A stretch of 64,000 bases of DNA from Balanoglossus misakiensis (Eukaryota; Hemichordata): positions 3,968,001 through 4,032,000 of the forward strand of contig CM082588.2 in the NCBI GenBank assembly GCA_040954595.2, written 5' to 3'. Positions 43,020-56,700 of this stretch are shown here, piece by piece. Both the position numbers and the translations under genes were made by a program. The notes below the pieces were generated by a model. That model was not told the origin of the DNA and ran no database searches. It saw only the letters and a list, made by a program, of their open reading frames with translations. Position 1 is the first letter of the stretch. Each line of letters starts with the position of its first letter.

Positions 43020-46000
43020 GTTTGAGCCGAAAAGGTCAGCCCAGGTAAATGTTTTCGAATGGCACTTCATCACGCGGCCAGACTCTCGAACCCAAAGAGA
43101 CAACTCTTACTTCTGTGCAAACTGAAAATTCCAGAGTTCTGCGGCGATAAGTAAATTGATACAATCACCACTTAGCGGCCACTCAGCAACAATGCAGAAA
43201 TGTGCTTCACTTGTCAAATTCGATGGCATTCAAATCTTAAAAGAACGTCCTGATTGCTCCTTCGCGTACTCTAACTGACACCTTCTAAGTTGGAAAAGAA
43301 AGCCAAGTAATGATTTCTTCGATTCATCGGTCTTTCCGAGTGCCAGAAAACTATTAAGGGTCAAATTCACTTTCTTTTGATGTACAAGGTGGCACCCAAT
43401 TTTCAATGCCAGTAGACAAAGGGCTGCGATTGGCTTCCCAGTCACGTGTTCATTGATAACTTCAAAGCCCATGGGCTTTTCATAGTCACCGGCGCGAATG
43501 ATTGCCACAAGTCCACGCGGAGCTTTTTATCTCAATAACCGGTTTTTGAGGTTACGCAGCTAGGCGAGAAGATGACAGGTATTCGAAATGCGTGTTCTTT
43601 TCAAGCTTGCAAGATTGCTTTGTCGAACAGGAGACCCTAATGCTCGTACGAAAGAAAAGTCTACTGTATTCCTGAATTCCCTGGGAAATGGATGAGCATT
43701 GAAGCGTCTTCCTCTTCCGTTTGAGGTCAAGGCGTAGAGGAAAAGGGCGTTTTGCAGACTGAACTACGGGAGATTCGAGTGACATGTCAGTCTAAAAGAC
43801 TGGAAAATACGTTTAAAAATCTGACACGTTCCGCATTTCCTTTGTTGAGCAATGTTGACGTTATTTATATCCAGTCGTGCATCTGCGTCCTTGCATATTA
43901 GAAGATATGTCTAGCCCGTATGATGAGTGGGATATTTCAATGAATTTTAATGAGTAATGGTGACATGACATTGCGCCTGGATAGCGGGCTAGCGGCAGAA
44001 ATGAAACGAAGTATCATCGATGATATACGGCGCTGAAATTACACGTCTTTGCGTCCGATCACTATCCCTTTCCCCTTAGAGCCGTACGAGAAGATGAACG
44101 ACCCCCACTTGCTCCCCCCCCCCCCCAGGCCGACGACACTTTCTGGCATCGCCTCCTATCATCCCGGAGGTCGATGAGTTCACTAACGGTAAATAGAAGC
44201 TGTGGTTATAAGCAACCAAACGACAGTGCTAAAAATGGTATTGCCTAGCGGTTTGTGTATCTTTCTTGGACATTTGGCTTCTTTTCTTTTTCCGTTTGTC
44301 CATGGGTTTGTTGTTTGAATGTGTAACTCAGGATTTCGACGGTTAGTTTCAGATTTTGAGTCCATATGGGTCTCCGAGTCGCTAATGATGACATATATAT
44401 ATTCATTTCGAAAAATAGGAGCGGTAACATCTAAGTGCATAATCGATCAGAGTCAAGAGAATGGTGACAAAATCCGCTTTCATTGAAACCTCCTACATTC
44501 ATAACAAGCATAATTAACCACCTGGATATGTTTTCAAGAAAATTTCACTTTAATCTGTGAAGTGGAGTAGTGTAAATTACGAGGAAACTTTGGCGGACAA
44601 AAAACAAATTGGCCTTTAATAAATCAAGAAAGGCCAATAATTGTTATTTACTTTGCTTTCCCCGAGAGATACGTGCCTAAATTGAAAGATCAGAGGTTTA
44701 GTTTTTTCAGAACAACACAATTAAGATTTTGTCAACACCTTCCCGACAATATCAAGTAAACGCTTCCTTCAATTGAATGTAAACAGGATAATATCTACGA
44801 TTTACGTTTGACAGAGCGGCGTCACAGGCATGCGCGCGGCATCCCTAATGACGGAACAAGACGCACATTAATAAAAATAACAACGAAAGCTAATGAGATA
44901 CGTATATGGGTATTAGTGTAATTGTGATGTTATTCGATGGCGTGACAGACATACTGCAACACGGAACAACGGTTCTGATAAATATTATTTGTTTGTTTGC
45001 TTGTTTTGTCTTGTAGATATTTCAAAATGCTAAGGGCTGGGGTTCCTTCGTGTATAGCTACCATTTTTTAGCACTGTCGTTTGGTCCAACGGTGTAACTG
45101 ACTTCACCTTAAGGTTATTGTTTACGTAAACACAATTCAAATTTATGCCATATGTTGTCGCATTTGGGTTTTATATAAACCATCTATCTGTTAAAAGCCT
45201 TTAATACCGGTCCCTGATTAACGCCGTATGTGAAAAGATGACTGATAACGGAGGTAATCTCCACATAATTTGTCATCTTTATGAGCAGGACCATTTAAAG
45301 TTTATAATTATACACGCTACATATGAGCCGATGCCACATTGAACCACTCAGTATGTCTTTGCGATATATGACAGACGTGCATAAAATATTCATGTCCATT
45401 TTTTACGCCGTCGTCCATTCTGGTGTCAAGCCGAAGACGTATCTCCGACGCATCACCGCGGAGATACGAGTAGGCTAATTGGGCTATTTATCTGGTAACT
45501 CCATCGTTCCACTTCCATGCACCTGAATTCTCAATCCCAAATCCATTCAGGCGCCGTTCCTTATAGACACGAAAATGTGCGCACACATATCGATAAGGCC
45601 ATATCTATTCCGGCAGCAAGCATTTCAACCTATGAGTTTTTGGTTTGTCTGTTTGATTTTTCACTTCTCACAATTCTCAGTTTGGTGGAGCGTTTATTCA
45701 TTATGACCATGCAGACTCTACGGAAAACGTTCACCGTGTTTCAACCGACACTAAGTTCAGTAAACCCATGCGCAAGAGCAAAGGCTCTGGAAGATTGCTC
45801 CGAAGTGATCCTGCAAGCACCAATTCACAAAGATCTCTACAGATAGCGCCGATCAGATATAATGACAGGTTGGAGAGTGACGCAAACGGGTTAACTTATT
45901 CTTTTCACGCGTACTACCTGAGAGCGAGGACTTATAGCGTCGTCGGACGTGCACCGGAGTACAAAAAACTCATTAACGATTAAAAAAGCATCCTAACGCA

Positions 46001-47330
46001 ACGTCCTTCATGCTTTTTACGACAGTAGAATTTTTTTCAAAAGTAAGAGAAAAATACGCCGATACAAAACACACAATAACGAGACGGAGATATTTCCCAC
46101 ATTTGCGATATTAATAAATATGCGTGCGAATTCATATAGAAAACGGTTCTAAAATACACATGTACAAATCGCTACCTATGAATAGAAGGTATATCCGTAT
46201 CGGTACAAAATTCCTCGTGACAAATATTTTAAGCTCGATATTGTTTACGTGTTGCTTTGCATTCTATACATATGTACAACACCGTTGTTTTGTTTAACTT
46301 ATACGACGATGTGTTTAACAATATCTGTAATAATTTTTTTTTTAAAGCGAGGGACTGCATACAATGCTGTGTAGCTTAAAATAGTTTATTTTACTGTATA
46401 TGAACACCGTATAACAAAACAGCGGTAGTATAAAAATAATAAATTTAATACATTTTCATCGGGGTATTATTTAGGGTTACTATATTTTTTTTCTGCTTTG
46501 TCTTAACTATCATATCCATCTGTGCTTGCAGAGGGCGTGTTCATGAAAAGGTGACGATAACCGGCATTATCGTCGCAAGGATGCGAACACAGGCCTTCTT
46601 TCGCTGTAGTCGGATAAATACTAAGTTATATCAAGGCAAAGGAGTCTGGGGTTTATACATGGGCAAAGTTCCGAGCTCGAGGAAAGAAGCTACCAATTTA
46701 AATCCATCTCTTTTAACCAGCCGTCTCCAAGTTATTCAATTTTCTGCGATACATGTAAAGCTACATGTCATGAAACGAGATAATGAACAAATTGTGTTGC
46801 AGCTCTAATGTACATTTTGCGTAATCTTTCTCAAGTAGTCTGCCTGTGTCCGCGCACCATGCCAGTTAACAGCATGTGATATTTTCCATATGGTCCTAAC
46901 AGACACATTACTCTTTAATGGAATAGGTGCGTCACATACAAAACTAATTCAGGGGCTCGTGGGCCTAGATGGAAATTTATTTGAACATTGTTATTTACTT
47001 AGCGCATCGCATCGACAGAAATGTCAGTTATCATCACGCCGAATTGTTCCTTTTCATGTCCCCTTGTAATACAGCGTTAGTTTAGAAATGCAATACTCAC
47101 CACGTCGCACAGTGGCACGCGATTATACTGCACACGAGAATTTCGTTTTAAGCAACGTTCACACTTACTCAGCCTATCCTCGCAGACTTTTTTGAAACAC
47201 CGTTATGCTACGCTTTTCTAGAAAAAAAGTGGCACGCTTAACTGCATAGAAACGGTGACAGAACGCGAGGTACGAGAATGAGATATTCGGCTCAAAACGC
47301 ATTCAAAGTTATGAAAGTAAAGTTCAGCTG
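43020..47330. other. Intergenic, no recognised gene
   Basis: Contains a C11 run near 44117. ORFs of up to 109 codons (for example 45517-45846) show no recognisable domain. No other structure was found. Confidence 0.5.
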
Positions 47331-47336
47331 CAGACA

Positions 47337-49020
47337 CTTGGCTTTATGGAGATGTATGCTAGTGAGGGTTTCTATGTTACCTGTGTCTGTACATGTTACC
47401 TGTGTCTGTATATGTTACCTGTACCTGTGTCTGTATATGTTACCTGTCTGTACACTTGGCTTTATGGAGATGTATGCTAGTGAGGGTTTCTATGTTACCT
47501 GTGTCTGTACATGTTACCTGTGTCTGTACATGTTACCTGTCTGTACACTTGGCTTTATGGAGATGTATGCTAGTGAGGGTTTCTATGTTACCTGTGTCTG
47601 TACATGTTACCTGTGTCTGTACATGTTACCTGTCTGTACACTTGGCTTTATGGAGATGTATGCTAGTGAGGGTTTCTATGTTACCTGTGTCTGTACATGT
47701 TACCTGTCTGTACACTTGGCTTTATGGAGATGTATGCTAGTGAGGGTTTCTATGTTACCTGTGTCTGTACATGTTACCTGTGTCTGTACATGTTACCTGT
47801 CTGTACACTTGGCTTTATGGAGATGTATGCTAGTGAGGGTTTCTATGTTACCTGTGTCTGTACATGTTACCTGTGTCTGTACATGTTACCTGTCTGTACA
47901 CTTGGCTTTATGGAGATGTATGCTAGCGAGGGTTTCTATATTACCTGTGTCTGTACATGTTACCTGTGTCTGTACATGTTACCTGTCTTTACACTTGGCT
48001 TTATGGAGATGTATGGTAGTGAGGGTTTCTATATTACCTGTGTCTGTACATGTTACCTGTGTCTGTACATGTTACCTGTCTGTACACTTGGCTTTATGGA
48101 GATGTATGGTAGTGAGGGTTTCTATATTACCTGTGTCTGTACATGTTACCTGTGTCTGTACATGTTACCTGTCTGTACACTTGGCTTTATGGAGATGTAT
48201 GCTAGTGAGGGTTTCTATGTTACCTGTGTCTGTACATGTTACCTGTGTCTGTACATGTTACCTGTCTGTACACTTGGCTTTATGGAGATGTATGCTAGTG
48301 AGGGTTTCTATGTTACCTGTGTCTGTACATGTTACCTGTGTCTGTACATGTTACCTGTCTGTACACTTGGCTTTATGGAGATGTATGCTAGTGAGGGTTT
48401 CTGTGTTACCTGTGTCTGTACATGTTACCTGTGTCTGTACATGTTACCTGTCTGTACACTTGGCTTTATGGAGATGTATGCTAGTGAGGGTTTCTATGTT
48501 ACCTGTGTCTGTACATGTTACCTGTGTCTGTACATGTTACCTGTGTCTGTACATGTTACCTGTCTGTACACTTGGCTTTGTGGAGATGTATGCTAGTGAG
48601 GGTTTCTATGTTACCTGTGTCTGTACATGTTACCTGTGTCTGTACATGTTACCTGTCTGTACACTTGGCTTTGTGGAGATGTATGCTAGTGAGGGTTTCT
48701 ATGTTACCTGTGTCTGTACATGTTACCTGTGTCTGTACATGTTACCTGTCTGTACACTTGGCTTTGTGGAGATGTATGCTAGTGAGGGTTTCTATGTTAC
48801 CTGTGTCTGTACATGTTACCTGTGTCTGTACATGTTACCTGTCTGTACACTTGGCTTTATGGAGATGTATGCTAGTGAGGGTTTCTATGTTACCTGTGTC
48901 TGTACATGTTACCTGTGTCTGTACATGTTACCTGTGTCTGTACATGTTACCTGTCTGTACACTTGGCTTTATGGAGATGTATGCTAGTGAGGATTTCTGT
49001 GTTACCTGTGTCTGTACATG
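47337..49020. repeat. 93-bp higher-order tandem repeat built on a 19-bp subunit
   Basis: Eighteen copies of a core beginning CTTGGCTTTATGGAGATG start at 47337, 47455, 47548, 47641, 47715, 47808 and so on to 48962. The usual spacing is 93 bp. Each core is followed by two or three copies of the 19-mer TGTTACCTGTGTCTGTACA. The spacing drops to 74 bp when a 19-mer is missing (47641 to 47715) and rises to 112 bp with one extra (48459 to 48571; 48850 to 48962). A 569-codon ORF through the array exists because 93 is divisible by three; I regard it as non-coding. Confidence 0.97.
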
Positions 49021-49029
49021 TATATACCA

Positions 49030-50640
49030 TCGATATCATAAATTAAATTAGCGCTAGAGATCAAGAGTTACTGCATCAAATGTGATGAAACGTTCTAGAG
49101 ATACTGTCCTCACGTAGCATCGACTATATTGTGATGACTCTTTGCAGGTTTTTTTCCGCCAAATTTCGTATAAAAAGGGGTTCAGCAAAATTAAATTCCA
49201 TCCTGTTTTTAGCATATTTATCATACATTTGCTATTATTTTAGCAACACGTTTAGGTCTATTAAAATAGCATCATATATCCAATCGACGCACGCTATATT
49301 AAACGATACACGAGTTATATACGTCAGATCAAGTGGTAACGCTTCGCGTGAACCCCATTGCCTTGGTTGTGTAACGGTATTACTCACCCCATTGCCTTGG
49401 TGGAGTATCGACATTCCGGAAGGCAAAGCATTGAAATGGGCTATTTGCCGTTTATATTGGCTGGAGTGATGACACACAGGCGTCCATTAATTTTCACTGA
49501 AGGGCAAGCGTTAGCCTTCGCTAGGTCATAGAAACTATCCCGCGGACTGTTTAAATAGACCATAGAATACCTCTCCAATCATAAACACTTTTCATCGTTT
49601 GATGACAGCAAATTATCCGCGAGTCAAATATTTCAAAGAGACTGTATCTCGTGTGAACAAGCCCAAAACGTGTGGGGGTTATACAGCATCTGTTCAGGGA
49701 TCGTGCATTTTCGGGTTTCTGCTGGAGACATAAAAATCCTTGCATGAAACGCTCAGAGTCACCGATAACAGCACGCCACTGCATGTAATGAGCCCATGAT
49801 CTCAACAACTCATGAGCAAATGTCATGTACGGTAATCTAGCTGGCCGGGTCATTTATACGAATTCATCAAAACTGTCCACAGTAATTACCTAAACCCCGG
49901 CGCGTATGTGTAGCTAAAGACAGAGACAGTCACTGCACTTACCTATGTACGTGCTCTCTGCAGTATTTCGGATTATCCCAATCCCCAAAATTTCTTTCAC
50001 GACTTGACTTTGGAACCCCACCACTCTGTACGGCGACAATCCCCTGCAATATTGGATTCGCAAGCAACTTTATACCACAGTGCGACACGCACTTTCTATG
50101 AGCTGGGAGTGAGCACTTCAAATGTATAGGCGAGGAGTGGCTGTTACCGTATTCAGTACGCATGCGTTTGTTCTTTATTTATGAAAAACACGTCACCAAA
50201 GAGGGGGGGGGGGGTGACTGGAGGAGAGAAATATTATCAAACCCAGACAAATGTTATTAAATTTAACTCGATTTGTCAGCGGTTTTAACGTAGAATGGTT
50301 TTATCAACGAATATGCACCCTAGTGTACGTGTACAAACTGTATGTATCAACACATGTGTAAAAGAATACGAAGACACAGAATGCAGTGAGCATACATGTA
50401 TGGTCCTTGAAGAAACAGGGTTGTTTTTCCTGGCAGTTTCTCAATTGGTAAACGCGTGGAAATCAAATTTCAAACTATACCCGAACCTTTCAACGCCGAA
50501 AGGAGCAATTTAATTTCCAATAGCCTCTTCTCTGCCTCGTATTTCAATTTTCAATTAATGTCGTCTGTTGACGTCCTTGCCAGTGTTCTTACTTGGAAAC
50601 CGAGGCCGGTGTGTTTCTAAGGAAGAGCAAAATTCACTGA
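49030..50640. other. Intergenic, no recognised gene
   Basis: Short ORFs only; a G12 run lies near 50202. No family recognised. Confidence 0.5.
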
Positions 50641-50644
50641 AGCA

Positions 50645-50648
50645 TCAC

Positions 50649-50719
<71 letters not shown>

Positions 50720-50731
50720 CCACCACCACCA
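50645..50731. repeat. (CAT)n trinucleotide microsatellite
   Basis: About 25 CAT units followed by four CAC units. The His-rich ORF at 50568-50909 is an artefact of it. Confidence 0.97.
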
Positions 50732-50734
50732 ACA

Positions 50735-53700
50735 GCGACTGCATAATCAACATATTTCCATTACAAAAAACAGCAGCAGAAAAAATTCACAGCCAAGACA
50801 TAAAATCGGCATACCAGAACACATTTTAGGGTTATACAAATCTTTACATGATCGCTGTCTTGGGCATATCTCCAAATTGCTTAAGGGTATTTCATATAGT
50901 CTATTATGACATCAGAGGCCATCGTTACAATGTTTACAAAAGAATGCTTATCTCACATTTCTTTTCTTCACCGTAAATGGCCCATGGCCTCGTGTAACGT
51001 AATACTGCCCACTGGCGTTACATGTAAGATATAAAATACTGAATTTGAAGGCCTCCACAGTAAAATCTTATCCCGGGGTGTGCGTGTTGTAGTTTACAAT
51101 AGTACTTGTACACTGCGTCCACATCTAGTGCTAATGACCGACCCATGCAGTGGCGGGTCTCTATTAATATTATCTGTTCTGTATTACACGCGTACAAAGG
51201 CCCACTTCGTACATATATAGGAACATATTTTAATAATTGTATCACTCACTTAGTGTAATCAGCACTTTTGTCGGTCACAAATCACATATTTCCTTGTGTT
51301 TAATTTGGTTTATAATGAGAAAAAAACGAGTCTGCAATCGTCCGTGGGTTACAAATGGTCTATTATGGATACAAAGGTGGTACTATACTTCTGTAATATA
51401 ACATGACACTAACAAGTCAGTGGCAATGATTCAATTATGTGGAGAGAAATGACGATCACTTTTCCCTAAGTGTGAATGAAATTATTCACATCCTGCATTG
51501 ACAACCCGGAAGCGCGCAATCCAGATATGTGATTTTCTGAGTGTGGTGACGTTTTGCTAAACATTGACGTTTCTACTGGAAGACAAGTTTAACGAAGGAC
51601 GTACTTGAAAGTTCATTTGATCGATATTCTTTCCCCCGAATGATTTTCGCAAAAACACGTTCGATACTTCATTTTATGAAAATCGCACGATCACACACTT
51701 GCCCAGCCAGAGGCCTTGTTGAAAGTGAGATCGGTTTCTCATATTGTTTGGAGTTCATTAAAACCTATTCAGAAGCTATCTCTAATAGCACAATCTGTCG
51801 CCTGTAAGACTACCAGTCGTCGAGATTGAAGTATTTTTGGCGTTACACTAAAAAGAGTCGAGAAGTATGCAATTTGAGTATGAGTACAATAAATATCACG
51901 GTATCGGATTCCACTTAGTGAGCGTAAGAAATACTAATCTGCAATTGCAATAAATGTTTAGTTAGCTCAGTTTCTGTGCGCTGATCTTTAATGGCGACTT
52001 AAAAATTTACATAGAGCCCCTCCATTATATGTACATACATATAAAACGTGACAATATCATAGGTGTCTTAGAAGTGATCCTCATTATCTTAAACAAAAAC
52101 AATTAATAAAAATAACATGCATCAACATACATCATATCTCCACAAACATTTGACCTTCAGTCTAATCCAATGGTTCGAATGAAGCACATTTTGTTTAATT
52201 TTTCATCCCAAACCCAACCGCAGCGGCTGTGACGTAATCACTCTAAACGCTTGCCTAAAGTGTTATTGAATATGAAATATTCCTGTTTCCTGTTTTAGAA
52301 TTATGTATAATTTCAATATTTTACTCCCATTCACGAATTGAAGTATAAGGCATACCAGCTTAGGACAATAAAACAATTCCTGAATTGCATCTATTATGCA
52401 TTTTTTGAAAGAATTTCTCTTCTACGGCAGTTTAATAATTGATACTGCATTATTGTTCTTACTGGCCAGTAATATAGTTTCTTCGCAAGTGTTCTTCCTA
52501 CAGGTATGAATTAATCAATTATGATCTAACCTTTAAAATTGACTGTATGGTTTTCAGTTTACGAGGACATTGTGTCTGTTTTCTCTTTGGGCCGCGGCGG
52601 TTTCCATCGAACCGACTCCACGTCGTGAAGACGTTTACACAAGTATAGAAAGTCGATGATGCTGGATTTTCCTGACGCACGTTCTCACAGTGAATAGAAT
52701 AAAAACACATTACTAAGAATTCCCCGCGTGTCAAGTATTTTAACTGCTACTTCACCGTTTACATCCGATCCTTGTTAGCAGCAAGTCTGAAAGGGTTCGT
52801 CATGGAAACCCGTTTGAAGGATTTGCAGAATTAAATGCATAAAGCACGGCAACGCGTTCTGCGTCACACGCCGGGAGGGAGAAATCTTTCAACAGTATTT
52901 TGTTGAGCAAGTCACACGTTATAATGAAACTCGGTGGAAGGCTCTTGCGGAGCATGCGCGTTATCGTCACCGACAGTCTCAATTAAAGGGGCATTCGGCT
53001 TGATCTGATAGAAGTTTAGAGCAATTGGGATGAATTCCGGGTTCAATCTTTCTCATGGTATCGCTGTAGTTTATAATTGCCGTCAAAAGAATAACTCATT
53101 TGGACGCTGTAAAATCCAATTTATTTCTGGTATTTAATACTAGTACCAGAAACACAATTAGAATTATTCTGGGATAATTGCGCGTGAATTAAACGTTACA
53201 AACGAGAGAAATATGGTTTACTTAATGAAACAGTTCACGCAGTTAGAGTTTTGTCCTTGTTTATTGGAAACAAGATGACAATTACTGCGGCTGCGTGATA
53301 GTTTGGAGTCTGCTGCTATTTTGAATTATTTTAACCAAATACAATTATCCCAAAATAGTTTCAATCGTGTTCAGAATGCTGGTTATATAGCGACAAAATC
53401 TGAACCAAAGATCAAGAACTATCATTTTTGTGTTTCCTTAGCATGATGTCGAACTCAAATGTAGAGTACATTTGACAAGTCAGTCTATATACATGTATCC
53501 ATTGCGTTACATGGACTAATTATAATTTCAATACTTTTAATTTAAAACCAAGATGGCGTCATCTAAGTACCCATAATGCCCTGGGCGATCCCGGGACTGC
53601 GATAAAAATATTCCGGTGGTTAGTGTTCTCTCAAATGTTGATATTTATAGTTTGTTAAAAATACATTCTTTATTGTCATTTTGTCATATTTTGAGCTCAT

Positions 53701-56700
53701 AAATGCCATGCGTACTTATCCGAAACTGTCTAATGTCTAGTGGGAGACGCGTCGAGGATGTTAAGTTGTCTGAGGGATTTGGATGTTCGGTTGCTGGAAA
53801 GCGTTGGCCAATGTTGAAATAAATGTGAAAAAATCGGCCCTTTTTATAGCACCTACAATACATGTACGAAGCTATTCAGCAAAAACTACCTATCATATCT
53901 TTCAGGAGATTAGTCAAAATACATAGTATTTAGAACCACACTGCGTGAAAGTGTTTATGAATGGTACAAAATTAGATTACACATACCCGCCAGTATAAAA
54001 TACACTATCGTCTTTTCCCATGTAGTAATTAACTTAGAATCAGCACGTAAAAAGCGACTGCTGCCTTAATCAGGTCCTAGGTAGCTTCCGACGTGGAATT
54101 AACAACCTCAAATGGATGACTTCACCATCCATTTCCGGGGGATAGCGTGCCTGCCTTCAGCCGACTGTGAAATAGTTCAAGCCTGTTCCGGAAATAGTTC
54201 TATGCATATAAAACACCGAACAGGTGACTTGCTTCATGTTGGAATTTGCAATATATTCGGCTTTGTGTGAAGGTTTGCTGGTTCAGGCATGCGTGTGTAC
54301 CACACTTTCTCGATGCCCAGTGAGAAAATTCTTCTCGTGGCCCAGTTTTCAAAGAAAATTTGGATTAAACGAATTAGGCAACTTGATACCGGCTCTGGTT
54401 TACATCATTGACTAAATTGGCGAACGTATGGTAAGCGCTAATGATTTGTCATATCACTTCGCAAGAAACGTGTCCTGTTTTGGGGTTGAATTTTATGCTT
54501 TAATACTGAGCTTTATGCTTACAAGGCGATCTAGCGATGTACCCAAATGTAGTGCGTGGTTAAGTTGTCACATCCCATCGTCTTACATGTAGAATTTTGA
54601 GAAGCGAACGTACTATTGTCACTTTCTTCACATTAAAGGTACAAACTGTGAAGCTTGATCCATTGGTATTAAGGAAACTGTGTCACTTTGATTGGTTTTT
54701 ATAGAACCATTCGGATACTATTTCTGTAGACGTACTTTTCAGGGTGTGAGTAAGGACGGTTTCACTTTTTAGTATATGTTGGATAGTCTGGTCTACTCGA
54801 GATTGCCATAAAACGTCCTACAGGGAAGTTTCGGGTCAAAGGGCGGTGACAGTTTTACCGTTATCAGCATGATATCAAACAGCTGGTACCTAAGTGAAAA
54901 GTGGATAATGACAGAGTAGAAACCGTCCGAATTGAACGCTTCCTGATTGCCTGGCGGATGTTAATTAGTGATATATGAAAAGTGCTCGGACGAAGGACCA
55001 AATTATCTGGCAATAATGGACTTTTCATTCAAACACCATTTCCACGTTCTCTCCACTCGTCATGATCAATTACGAGCCAAAAGGCTCTCGCGCCGGTCAA
55101 TTTGCGTCTATTAGGTTACCGTGGAGACTTGGGAGGCGCAATAATCTATAGTAGGCGTACATGGCATTCCATACAAGTGTACGACATGCATGCCGACTGT
55201 GTTCTTCTTGTATTGATGATCTGTGAGATCAAATCCCGTGACGCGTCCGTGGGCGCACGTGCCTCCGTTTCGCCGAAGGCACAGTTTATCAAGTACACGG
55301 GTTAACGTTCCTGTAGCGCGAAGATAAGACAATGTAAAAACAATTACTGCACCAATCAGATGACATGCAAACGTAGTTCCAACATGGTAGACGTATTTTC
55401 TGCTACAAGCATGTTTGATTGTGTATCAGATTTTACTGAGACGACGTGATCCCTGTGTCATATGTAAAATAGAGGGAGTTGTATTTTCTTCTGTGTACAT
55501 GCACGCCATTTTCATTAATCGAATATAATTCCAGACACTTATCAACAATGACAATGTATTCATAATATCAGTATGAGTGTGTGGTGACATTAAATGTCTG
55601 GTTTCTTTGTAATTTTCGGGGGGTTCATTGCAAAAAGCTCGCAGTATAATTGTGACGCCGATATGCAAAGGTCAGGCAGGAACCATGGCAGTGGCCAATT
55701 ATGCCATCATTAGGCATTCTTGAGGTTCCGGCGGTCGTAAAACGTCAATCTTATCAACGGCCACACGACGACTGTTACACACAGCGGATGAAGAGAAGCA
55801 TGAGTTACTTTTTTTATGTTGGTAGACCTATCACGTTCTATTGGTTATGAATAACACAAGAGCCATTATTTCATTCTACTTTTACGGCCCATCAGTACGG
55901 GGGGCTGTCAGCCTAAATCAAATGAAGACCAACGCAAGCGCATGCATTTATCCCTGCATCTATATGTGGGCTTGAAGGACTACTTAGACTACTGAAATAA
56001 TGTCCGGAAAACAGACGAAGTCTACTTCTGTGTATATCAAGTAACACTGCGTCGGAACTGGTTGATTTGGCTTATTTGTGTCTAAATGCATTGCTGCAGT
56101 TTTCCGCCGAAAATTTCGTTAGATTCGCCTTGTCAGCTCATGAGCACTATGAAAGCGGGCCGCGGCGCTTAGCCTGGGGTTATTTCGTGTATTTTAAGTC
56201 GCATTAGGTTTCACGTCAATTATGGGCGGCTGGACGTGCACGCGAATGCTTTTCCTTGTGAGCTACTCAATGTTCACACTTGGCCACCATGCAAATCTAT
56301 ACAAAGCACACACTGGCATAGTCAATTCCACGAAAGAAAGATATATTTACCTCCGGCCAAACGACAACGAAGTGAAGTCAGGCGTTTCGAAAATAGTAAG
56401 CGCAACCTGCCCCACATGTGACACCCCCCATTAATCAATCTCTAAATCAAAAGCGGAAGCAGTCAAAATCTAAAGACAAATGTCACCGATAACATCGGTG
56501 ATCATTTACTTCGGAGATACATTGTACATATCTAACTCACGACCCCTGTCGAAAGTGCGTTTGAAGTCAGAAACAAGGTTTGGATTCAAAATTGATGAAA
56601 GTTGCAACCATGTCTCTAGTTATGCACTAGAAAGGTGAGCAGCAGAGTACAAATCTCCAGATATGAAACAGAAGTAGCTAGTTCTGTAGTTCCGTTAACA

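Noticed and set aside
47278-48987. 569-codon ORF and two further long plus-strand ORFs
   Set aside because: They are created by the 93-bp tandem array (divisible by three). Frames switch where 19-bp units are lost or gained, and there is no domain.
50568-50909. ORF with a run of histidines
   Set aside because: Produced by the CAT microsatellite; flanks show no conserved coding pattern.
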